Assembly (NCBI GenBank): GCA_902784435.1 | Contig: CACZUR010000005.1 | Location: forward strand, 1-64,000 | Source: an uncultured Bacteroidia bacterium | GTDB taxonomy: Bacteria; Bacteroidota; Bacteroidia; Bacteroidales; UBA932 | DNA: 64,000 nucleotides | Reading direction: 5' to 3' | Shown here: one piece after another, positions 27,601 through 35,068 of the stretch | How the letters are laid out: every line of letters starts with the position of its first letter | Position numbering within the stretch: position 1 is the first letter of the stretch | The notes under the pieces: model-generated | The model's database searches: none | What the model saw: only the letters and a program-made list of their open reading frames with translations | Told to the model about the DNA's origin: nothing | Made by a program: the position numbers and the translations under genes

Positions 27601-29202
27601 TCAATCGATTTTTTCTGCACAATTGATGCCGTCCAGGGCCGATGAAACGATGCCCCCGGCATAGCCGGCCCCTTCCCCGCAGGGGTACAGCCCCGGCAGG
27701 TCCACGTGCTCCAGGGTTTCGGGATTCCGCGGCAGGCGGATGGGGGAGGAGGTGCGGGATTCCACGCCCAGGAGGAGGGCGTCGTTGGTATAGTAGCCGT
27801 GCATCTGCCGGTCTATCTGCGGGAAGGTTCTTCTCAGGCGCAGGGCCACGTGCTCCGGCAGCAGTTCGTGCAGGGGCGCGCTCACCGTGCCGGGATGATA
27901 AGAGGTTTTGGGAAGGTCTTTGGATACGATGCCCCGGCAGAAATCCTTCATCCGCTGGGCGGGTGCGCTCAGGGGATGCCTTCCGCCGTGTTCCTGCACA
28001 TAGCGGAACATGGTCCGTTCAATGTCCCGCTGGAAATCCATCAGGGCGAAAGGACCTTCATAGGTGGCCGGCTGGTCCCCGGGTTCTATCTGCACCGCCA
28101 CCCCGGCATTGGCCCACTTGGAATTGCGGGCAGCGTTGGACATGCCGTTCAGCACCACTGTGCCGTCTTCCGTGGAGGAAGGCACCAGGATGCCGCCGGG
28201 GCACATGCAGAAGGAGAAAACGCCGCGCTCTTCCACCTGCTGGACAAAGGAATACTCCGCCGTGGGCATAAAGGGCTGGTACTTGCCGTGGTAGCGGATC
28301 TGGTTGATGAGCCACTGGGGATGCTCTACGCGTACCCCCAGGGCAAAACCCTTGGCTTCCAGCGCCCAGCCTTTGCGCTGGAACAGTTCGTAGATGTCCC
28401 GGGCGCTGTGGCCGGTTGCCAGGATCACCTGGGACGCCGTGTAAACGGTGGAACCGCAGTGAACCTCGTACACGGCTTCCGTCATGCCCGGCTTGTTTGT
28501 CATGCCCGGCTTGTTTGTCATGCCCGGCCCCGACCGGGCATCTTTCCGGACAATGTCCGTTACCCGGCTGTCAAAATGGTATTCTCCGCCGTGTTCTTCG
28601 ATGCATCGGCGGATGTTCTTGACCACTTCCGGCAGTTTGTCCGTGCCGATGTGCGGATGTGCGTCGATAAGGATGTCTTCGTGGGCGCCGAAGGCCACCA
28701 GCTGGTGCAGCACCTCCCGGATATCCCCCCGCTTGGAAGAGCGGGTAAAGAGTTTTCCGTCGCTGAAGGCCCCGGCACCGCCTTCTCCGTAGCAATAGTT
28801 GGAATCCGGGTCGATGACGCCTTCCGTGGACAGCTTGGCCATGTCTACCTTCCGGCGCTCCACATCCTTGCCCCGCTCCAGGACAATGGGCTTGAGGCCC
28901 TTCTGGAGCAGTTTCAGGGCGGCGAACATGCCGGCCGGGCCTGCGCCCACCACAATCACGGGCCGGGCCTGGTGCACGTCCAGATAAGGAGCCACCCGGT
29001 AAGGCTCGTAGGTTTCTCCTTTCCGGTAGGCCTGTATGCGATAGCGGTACAGGATGTCCTGCCGGGCATCTACGCTGCGGCGTACCACCACGGTTTCCCC
29101 GACGGCCTCCGGCCTTACGCCCAAGGCCTTGGCGGCCGCTTCCCGCAGCTGCTCCGGAGCCAGTTCCCTGCCTATCTTCTGTGCTATCTCAAACTCTTTC
29201 AT
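27601..29202 (-). CDS. FAD-dependent oxidoreductase (COG2509-type)
   Basis: Uncharacterised FAD-dependent dehydrogenase of 533 residues. An about 85-residue N-terminal domain (KEFEIAQKIGRELAPEQLR...) is followed by a Rossmann dinucleotide motif IVVGAGPAGMFAALKL and GEGGAGAFSDGKLFTR, then ILATGHSARDIYELF and the C-terminal FAD contact GLYPCGEGAGYAGGIVSSA. The real start is 29202: its ATG overlaps the ROK stop (ATGA), and 42 further upstream in-frame codons do not look coding. An in-frame repeat (28481-28541) inserts GMTNKPGMTNKPGMT. Substrate is unknown; the family is widespread and often sits beside housekeeping genes. Confidence 0.85.
   Translation of the reverse strand: MKEFEIAQKIGRELAPEQLREAAAKALGVRPEAVGETVVVRRSVDARQDILYRYRIQAYRKGETYEPYRVAPYLDVHQARPVIVVGAGPAGMFAALKLLQKGLKPIVLERGKDVERRKVDMAKLSTEGVIDPDSNYCYGEGGAGAFSDGKLFTRSSKRGDIREVLHQLVAFGAHEDILIDAHPHIGTDKLPEVVKNIRRCIEEHGGEYHFDSRVTDIVRKDARSGPGMTNKPGMTNKPGMTEAVYEVHCGSTVYTASQVILATGHSARDIYELFQRKGWALEAKGFALGVRVEHPQWLINQIRYHGKYQPFMPTAEYSFVQQVEERGVFSFCMCPGGILVPSSTEDGTVVLNGMSNAARNSKWANAGVAVQIEPGDQPATYEGPFALMDFQRDIERTMFRYVQEHGGRHPLSAPAQRMKDFCRGIVSKDLPKTSYHPGTVSAPLHELLPEHVALRLRRTFPQIDRQMHGYYTNDALLLGVESRTSSPIRLPRNPETLEHVDLPGLYPCGEGAGYAGGIVSSALDGINCAEKID
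28481..28541. repeat. In-frame 18-bp tandem repeat ending in a palindrome
   Basis: Two identical 18-bp units (28481-28498, 28499-28516) are followed by a third, divergent copy whose 3' part completes the palindrome ATGCCCGG-N6-CCGGGCAT (28520-28541). It is inserted in frame in the FAD-dependent oxidoreductase gene and encodes GMTNKP repeats. Confidence 0.75.
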
Positions 29203-30308
29203 GCATCCAGTTGTGCCAGGGCAAAATCGTAGGCACCCACGGAAATGGCCTGCGAAGTGCCAATCTTGTCGATGCAGATGCCTATGCGCTTCTGCGGATC
29301 GTAGGTGACGGTTTTGTCCGTTCCCCATATTTTGAGCTCGCGGGCGTCTCCCTTGGCGAAAGCGGCGAATTCGGCTTCGTCGTCCAGGTTGTACACTTTC
29401 ATCTGCACGCGCTGCAGGACGTCGCCGGAAAGGGTGCGCACCGTGCCGCGCATCTCTTCCAGAAGGGCCGGCATGAAGTATTTGGCCGATGCCGATATGC
29501 CGCCGCCGATGACCACCAGACCGTCCATCAGCTGGACGGCGGTGGTGATGGCCAGGCCGGCCACGTGGCCCATCTCCGCAAAGGCTGCTCGTGCCGCCTG
29601 GGCATCACCGGGCTTTTTGCCTTCCGCGATGTCGTAAATATCCTTGGGGGTGAGACTGGGATCCTGCTCCCCGGACTGCTCCGCATACACGCGTTTGACG
29701 GCGCGGATGGCTACGCTGTCTTCCAGGATGACGCCCTGGATGTGCGGATTGGGCAGGCAGTAGGTTTCCACGCAGGAATTGTCGCCGCGGTTGAGCTGGC
29801 CGTTGAGGACGCAGCCGATGCCGAAACCGGTACCGAAGGTATAGCCGATGAGGTTGTTATAGCGTTTGCTGCTCCCGGCTGCCGCCAGTTTCTCGTTTAC
29901 TTCCGGCAGCGCGCCGCTCAGGGCTTCGCCGAAGGCAAAGAGGTCTCCGTCGTTGTTGATGAACACCGGTATGCCGAAAACCTCCTGCAGATACGGTCCC
30001 AGGGCCACGCCATCCCGGAAGGAGGGGAAGTTGGGCAGGTACCCGCCGATGATGCCGGCCGGATAGTCCGCGGGACCGGGGAAAGCGAAGCTGATGGCTA
30101 CGGGCTGCAACTTGCTGCCCAGCTGGTTGATCACCGTCTTGAAGCCGGTGACCATGGTCTCCAGGCACAGTTCCAGGTTATTGGCATTGGAAGGGAGCGT
30201 AATGGTTTCCAGCAGGAATTCTTCTCCCTTCATGGCATTGAAACGCAGGGAGTTCCCGCCGGCATCCAGCGTGAGTACAACCCTTGCATCGTTCTTGTAT
30301 TTTCCCAT
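29199..30308 (-). CDS. ROK-family sugar kinase-like protein
   Basis: ROK (repressor, ORF, kinase) protein of 369 residues without a DNA-binding domain, so a likely glucokinase or N-acetylhexosamine kinase. The phosphate-1 loop is LTLDAGGNSLRFNAM. The central part reads ISFAFPGPADYPAG, VFINNDGDLFAFGEAL and GYTFGTGFGIGCVLNG. The adenosine motif region is DGLVVIGGGISASAKYF. The zinc-motif cysteines of typical ROK kinases are not apparent. It is the first gene of the operon that runs to mtaB. A small palindrome (30319-30336) and an off-consensus GATATTTG lie just upstream. Confidence 0.82.
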   Translation of the reverse strand: MGKYKNDARVVLTLDAGGNSLRFNAMKGEEFLLETITLPSNANNLELCLETMVTGFKTVINQLGSKLQPVAISFAFPGPADYPAGIIGGYLPNFPSFRDGVALGPYLQEVFGIPVFINNDGDLFAFGEALSGALPEVNEKLAAAGSSKRYNNLIGYTFGTGFGIGCVLNGQLNRGDNSCVETYCLPNPHIQGVILEDSVAIRAVKRVYAEQSGEQDPSLTPKDIYDIAEGKKPGDAQAARAAFAEMGHVAGLAITTAVQLMDGLVVIGGGISASAKYFMPALLEEMRGTVRTLSGDVLQRVQMKVYNLDDEAEFAAFAKGDARELKIWGTDKTVTYDPQKRIGICIDKIGTSQAISVGAYDFALAQLDA

Positions 30309-30318
30309 AGGATATTTA

Positions 30319-30336
30319 AAGATTAATTTTAATCTT
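30319..30336. promoter_or_regulatory. Small palindrome upstream of the ROK operon
   Basis: 7-bp arms (AAGATTA with TAATCTT) are separated by 4 nt, between the ROK start and an imperfect -7 box (GATATTTG, about 30337-30344). It could be an operator or chance AT-rich symmetry. Confidence 0.3.
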
Positions 30337-30367
30337 CAAATATCGGCAAAAAAGCGGAAATATCCAA

Positions 30368-33274
30368 TTATAGTTTGATGACGGCCTTTCCGCTGCGTCC
30401 GTCGATGCACACCGTGAGGGCTTTGTCCAGCCTCACGTGGCGCAGCCAGCGGGTTTCCTGTACGGCCGGAAGGGCGTCCAGGACGCTCAGGTCCAGGGAA
30501 TCGCCGGGACGGGTATACGGGTCCACGTTCACGTAGCCGGCATTGAACGAGGTCAGGTTCTGGAAAAAGTGGGTTCCCTGGCTGGGGTCTACGCGGAAGT
30601 CCGGCAGCGAGCATTCCACCAGGGCCTTGGCCTCGGAGATGTCGCTCCAGGCCACGGGAACGCCCAGGGTAGGGATGCTGGAGCCCCAGCGGCCATAGCC
30701 GATAAGTACATACTGGCGTCCTTCGGAGAGCATGCGGGCATTCAGTTCCCTCAGTTCGGCAGCCATCTCCAGGGTCTTCATCTTGTCAAAGCTGTCCGCT
30801 TTCAGGTATACCACATCCTGCAGGTCCGGGAGCCAGCCGGTGCCCAGGGCGCTGCCGGAGTTTACCACAGCGTGGGAACAGTCAATCTGGGTCCAGTCCA
30901 CGTTGGTGAGCAGGCTGTCGGAGGATATGGGTCTGATTTGCAGGGCGTTGAAGATGCCCGTCTGAAGGTCTGCTGCAAATTCCAGCTCTACGCTGCACTG
31001 CATTTCCTCCGAACAGATGTCCACGAGTTTCTGGACGATGTCGGCCAGCGGGAACGTATTGTAACGCAGCACATGGGCGAAGGTGACGGCCCGGGGACCT
31101 TTCACGAAGGGGGAGTCTACCATGCGCTGATTCTCGTAGTCGTAAGTGGAGACCACCTTGTTGAAAGAGGCGAACTGGCCGCAATCCGTAATGGGGATGC
31201 GCTCCAGGTTCACGGCGTCGTCCACGGAGGTCTTGAACTTTTCCGGAAGCAGGTTCAGGGCATACATCACCTGCTGTGTATCCCGCATGCAAAGTTCCGG
31301 CGTCGAGGTCTGGAGCACGTGTTTGGGATAGGCCGGGGAGAAGCGCAGCACCTGTTCTCCGTCCACCACCGCCTTGCCCAGGCCGTAGGCCAGCTTCACG
31401 ATGCCTTCTTCGGCCCGTTCGTGGCCGATGGGATAGAAATTCACGCTGCGGGCCACGCCGGAGAGGGTGGGGAAGAAGTAGCCGTTCTCCTGGCTGCCGC
31501 ACACCTCCTGCAGGATGATGGCCATCTTCTCTTCGGAGATGACGTTGGCCGTGGCCGTGATATAGCCGCGGGAGGCTGCGAAGTACACGGAGGCATATAC
31601 GCTCTTGATGGCTTTGGCAATGAGGCGCAGCTGCTGGTCCTCGTTCTCAACGGCCGGCAGCATATAAGTGGAGTATACGCCGGCAAACGGCTGATAATAA
31701 GAGTCTTCCAGTTTGGACGATGAACGCACGGCGAGCGGCGTCCGCACCACGCGGATGAACGAACGCAGTGCCTGCATCAGGTCTGCGGGAAGGTTGGACG
31801 ACACGAATTCCGACAGGATTTCGGCGTCGGAGATGTCGGCATTGATGACGTACTGCAGGCCGTTTTCCAGGATGAAGCGGTCGAAGTATTCCGTGGCGAT
31901 GACCAGCGTCCGGGGCACGGTCAGGTGCACCCCTTCCCAGTTTTCGTACAGGTTGTGCTTGTACAGTACGCGGTTCAGGAAGGCCAGCCCCCGGGCTTTT
32001 CCGCCGATGGAACCCTCGCCGATGCGGGAGAACCAGATGGCGTCGTTGTAGGTTTCCGGCTGGAAGCGGGCCACTACGCCCAGGCTCTGTTTTACGCGGT
32101 AGCGGTGGATGCTCTCGCAGGCGGCTTTCCGGTAGTCGTCCATCTCCTGGAAATTGCTGTTCTTGATGGCCATGCCTTCCTGGAAAAGGCCGCGGGCCAG
32201 CATCCAGCGGGAGATGTAATTGGTGCTTTTGAGGCGCTCCAGTTCCTTTTCCGGCAGCCGGGCGATGAGCTGTTCGGCCTCCTGCAGGTCGTGTGCACGG
32301 CCCAGTTCCCGGCCGCGGGTGTCCTGCGCCACAAAATCGCCGAAGCCGAATTCCTTGCCGATATATTCCGACAGCTCATGCGTGAGGGTTTTGGAACGTT
32401 TCATCAGGAAGCCGGCGCGGATGCTCTGCGCCACGGCCCGCATGCTCTCCTGCGAACTTTGCATGAGGATGGGCATCTTGGGAATCTCCCGCCGGATCAT
32501 CTTGCACAGGTCCACGCCGGCGTCCAGCTTTTCCAGGGCCGGTTTGTCGCCGCGGTGCAGCACGAAACCAATGTCGGAAATGACCCCCAGCAGATTCTCC
32601 TTATACTGGTTGAACAGGGTCACGGCGTCGTCGTAGTTGGTGGCCATCAGGATTTTGGGCCGGGCACGTTTGCGGAAAATCTGCTGCTCTTCGTTCAGGG
32701 CGTCGCGTACGGCCTCTATGTTCTGCTGCAGCACCATCTTGTACAGGAGGGGCAGATAGGTGGAATAATAGCGCACCGAGTCCTCTACCAGCAGGATGCA
32801 CTGGACGCCGCCCCGGAGGATGTCCGTGGGGGCATTCATGCTGTCTTCCAGCAGCTTGATGATGGCGATGATCAGGTCCGTGCTGCCGTTCCAGTTAAAG
32901 ATATAGTCTATGCAGCTGTGGTCGTGGTTTTCCAGTTGCCGATACACTTCCTTGGAGAAGGAGGTCAGGAGCACGACGGGCATGTCGGCATGGTTCTCCT
33001 TCATCTGGGCGGCAAAGTGGAAAACGTCCACCTCGCCCACGTTGTACAGGGTAATGACCAGGTCCCATCGCTCGCCGGCAGCCTGTTTTTCCAGGGCTTC
33101 CCGGGTAGATGACACGCGCTCGAACACGGGCGGCCCGCTCAGGTTCAGGTCTGCGTATTCCTTGGCGATGCGCATGTCCAGCCGGCCGTCTTCCTCCAGC
33201 GAAAAATTGTCGTAGTTGTTGCACACCAGCAAAATCCGCCGGATGCGCCGTGCCATCAGCGCGATGGTTTCCAT
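30368..33274 (-). CDS. Receiver-domain / PEP-synthase ATP-grasp fusion protein
   Basis: Large cytoplasmic protein of 968 residues. The first receiver-like domain (about 10-145) lacks the phospho-acceptor Asp. The second (about 157-305) keeps all key residues: Glu164-Asp165, Asp234 in VISDIGF, Ser273/Ser274 and Lys292. From about 390 to 775 there is a PPDK_N (PEP/pyruvate dikinase ATP-grasp) domain with GEGSIGGKARGLAFLN, TPLAVRSSSKLEDS and ALQIRPIS. The last 190 residues (VLIGYGRWGSSIP, DPSQGTHFFQNLTSFNAGY) are conserved but unnamed. The swivelling phospho-His domain and the PEP-binding barrel are absent, so it should not make PEP by itself. A phosphorylation-controlled phosphotransfer or sensor role is inferred. 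It lies 17 nt downstream of gdhA. Confidence 0.8.
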   Translation of the reverse strand: METIALMARRIRRILLVCNNYDNFSLEEDGRLDMRIAKEYADLNLSGPPVFERVSSTREALEKQAAGERWDLVITLYNVGEVDVFHFAAQMKENHADMPVVLLTSFSKEVYRQLENHDHSCIDYIFNWNGSTDLIIAIIKLLEDSMNAPTDILRGGVQCILLVEDSVRYYSTYLPLLYKMVLQQNIEAVRDALNEEQQIFRKRARPKILMATNYDDAVTLFNQYKENLLGVISDIGFVLHRGDKPALEKLDAGVDLCKMIRREIPKMPILMQSSQESMRAVAQSIRAGFLMKRSKTLTHELSEYIGKEFGFGDFVAQDTRGRELGRAHDLQEAEQLIARLPEKELERLKSTNYISRWMLARGLFQEGMAIKNSNFQEMDDYRKAACESIHRYRVKQSLGVVARFQPETYNDAIWFSRIGEGSIGGKARGLAFLNRVLYKHNLYENWEGVHLTVPRTLVIATEYFDRFILENGLQYVINADISDAEILSEFVSSNLPADLMQALRSFIRVVRTPLAVRSSSKLEDSYYQPFAGVYSTYMLPAVENEDQQLRLIAKAIKSVYASVYFAASRGYITATANVISEEKMAIILQEVCGSQENGYFFPTLSGVARSVNFYPIGHERAEEGIVKLAYGLGKAVVDGEQVLRFSPAYPKHVLQTSTPELCMRDTQQVMYALNLLPEKFKTSVDDAVNLERIPITDCGQFASFNKVVSTYDYENQRMVDSPFVKGPRAVTFAHVLRYNTFPLADIVQKLVDICSEEMQCSVELEFAADLQTGIFNALQIRPISSDSLLTNVDWTQIDCSHAVVNSGSALGTGWLPDLQDVVYLKADSFDKMKTLEMAAELRELNARMLSEGRQYVLIGYGRWGSSIPTLGVPVAWSDISEAKALVECSLPDFRVDPSQGTHFFQNLTSFNAGYVNVDPYTRPGDSLDLSVLDALPAVQETRWLRHVRLDKALTVCIDGRSGKAVIKL

Positions 33275-33291
33275 GGTTCAGTCGATTTAGT

Positions 33292-34647
33292 TTATACCAG
33301 TCCCTGGTCTGTCATGGCACCGGCCACTTTGATGAAGCCGGCCAGGTTGGCGCCCTTGACGTAGTTCACGGTGCCGTCTTCCTCGGTGCCGTATTTCACG
33401 CAGGCGTCGTGGATGTCGGTCATGATGCGGCGGAGGTATTCGTCCACTTCCTCGGCGGTCCAGTGCTGGCGCATGGAGTTCTGGCTCATTTCCAGGCCGG
33501 AAGTGGCTACGCCGCCGGCGTTGGAGGCCTTGCCGGGGGAGTACAGCAGGCCCGCGCCCTGGATGACGCGGATGGCCTCCGGGGTGGTGGGCATGTTGGC
33601 GCCTTCCGCTACGCAGATGCAGCCGCCGGCCACCAGTTTTTCGGCATCGGCCTTTTCAATCTCGTTCTGCGTGGCGCAGGGGAGGGCAATGTCGCAGGGA
33701 ATGCCCCAGGGACGCTCGCCGGGATAGTAAGTGGCCTGCGGGTACTTCTGGACATACTCTTTGATTCGGCCGCGGCGGATGTTCTTGAGTTCCAGCACGT
33801 AAGCCATCTTCTCTTCATTCAGGCCTTCGGGGTCGTAGATAAAGCCGTCGGAGTCCGAGAGGGTCTGGACGATGGCGCCCAGGCGCATGGCTTTCTGCGA
33901 AGCATACTGGGCCACGTTGCCGGCGCCGGATACGTTTACCCGCTTGCCCTGGAAGCTCTCTCCGCGGGTGGCCAGCATCTGCTCGGCAAAGTAGCACAGG
34001 CCGTAACCGGTGGCTTCCGGGCGCAGCAGGGAACCGCCCCAGTTGAGGCCTTTGCCGGTGAGGGTGCCGGAGAATTCGTCCCGGAGGCGGCGGTACTGGC
34101 CAAAGAGGAAGCCGATCTCACGGCCGCCCACGCCGATATCGCCGGCCGGAACGTCCGTGTTGGGGCCGATGTGGCGGTACAGTTCGGTCATGAAACTCTG
34201 GCAGAAACGCATGACTTCCCCGTCCGACTTGCCGCGCGGGTTGAAGTCCGACCCGCCCTTGGCTCCACCCATCGGCAGGGTTGTAAGGGCGTTTTTGAAG
34301 GTTTGCTCAAAGGCCAGGAACTTCATGATGGACAGGTTCACGCTGGGGTGGAAGCGGATACCGCCCTTGTAGGGGCCGATGGCGCTGTTGCACTGCACGC
34401 GGAAGCCGCGGTTGATCTGCACCTCGCCACGGTCGTCCATCCACGGAACGCGGAAGATGACAATACGTTCCGGTTCCACGATGCGTTCCAGGATTTTTTG
34501 GTCTATCAGATGGGGGTAGGCGGTGACATAGGGCGCCACGCTTTCCACTACTTCCCTGACAGCCTGATGAAATTCGGCCTCCCCGGGATTCTTGGCAATG
34601 ACCTGACCCATGAAGCCTTCAATGTAATTCTTGGTAAAAGTATCCAT
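33292..34647 (-). CDS. gdhA: NADP-type glutamate dehydrogenase
   Basis: Interconverts 2-oxoglutarate plus ammonium and glutamate, central to nitrogen assimilation in Bacteroidota. It is 451 residues, the hexameric short type. The catalytic region is GPYKGGIRFHPSVN and PMGGAKGGSDF; the dinucleotide domain has VSGAGNVAQYA; the C-terminal part has CVAEGANMPTTPEA and SPGKASNAGGVATSGLEMSQN. The start at 34647 matches the family N-terminus (MDTFTKNYIEGF) and is preceded by a -7 box. The gene may be co-transcribed with the receiver/PEP-synthase-like gene 17 nt downstream, hinting at a link between nitrogen state and that protein. Confidence 0.96.
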   Translation of the reverse strand: MDTFTKNYIEGFMGQVIAKNPGEAEFHQAVREVVESVAPYVTAYPHLIDQKILERIVEPERIVIFRVPWMDDRGEVQINRGFRVQCNSAIGPYKGGIRFHPSVNLSIMKFLAFEQTFKNALTTLPMGGAKGGSDFNPRGKSDGEVMRFCQSFMTELYRHIGPNTDVPAGDIGVGGREIGFLFGQYRRLRDEFSGTLTGKGLNWGGSLLRPEATGYGLCYFAEQMLATRGESFQGKRVNVSGAGNVAQYASQKAMRLGAIVQTLSDSDGFIYDPEGLNEEKMAYVLELKNIRRGRIKEYVQKYPQATYYPGERPWGIPCDIALPCATQNEIEKADAEKLVAGGCICVAEGANMPTTPEAIRVIQGAGLLYSPGKASNAGGVATSGLEMSQNSMRQHWTAEEVDEYLRRIMTDIHDACVKYGTEEDGTVNYVKGANLAGFIKVAGAMTDQGLV

Positions 34648-34677
34648 ATACTTGGGGATTAATACACTACTAACCTG

Positions 34678-34685
34678 CAAATTTA
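34678..34685 (-). promoter_or_regulatory. -7 box of gdhA
   Basis: TAAATTTG on the minus strand, 30 nt upstream of the ATG at 34647. Confidence 0.65.
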
Positions 34686-34774
34686 CGGAAATCCCCGTTT
34701 TTTTCCAATTTTTTTTGTCCGGCCCCGAGTGTGCGCCCTGCCTGGCCTCGAAACCTTGTCCCCCCGTCCGTTTT

Positions 34775-34951
34775 TGCACCCTATAACGCACTTTTGGGCG
34801 TTTTTCGCGTTACACGTTGCATGGGGGTGCACCCTATAACGCACTTTTGGGCGTTTTTCGCGTTACACGTTGCATGGGGGTGCACCCTGTAACGCACTTT
34901 TGGGCGTTTTTCGCGTTACACGTTGCATGGGGGTGTACATATCAGGTATGT
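34775..34951. repeat. 53-bp palindromic repeat cluster 1 (downstream of recG)
   Basis: Three direct 53-bp units start at 34775, 34828 and 34881. Each contains arms T(G/A)TAACGC and GCGTTACA around a 17-nt centre; the third unit is perfectly symmetric there. A degenerate 15-bp palindrome (34937-34951, ACATATCAGGTATGT) follows. The cluster is in the opposite orientation to cluster 2 on the other side of recG. From 34952 to 35068 nothing else is seen. Confidence 0.9.
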
Positions 34952-35068
34952 GCAGCGTGTGGTGGGGGCAGTGGGTGAGGCGGGGCGGCGATTGGGCGGC
35001 GTCTCCGGGGCGGCGTTCCAGGGCAGTGTCGCCGGGGGATGCACCGCCGGGCGAGCCGTGCCGAAGAA

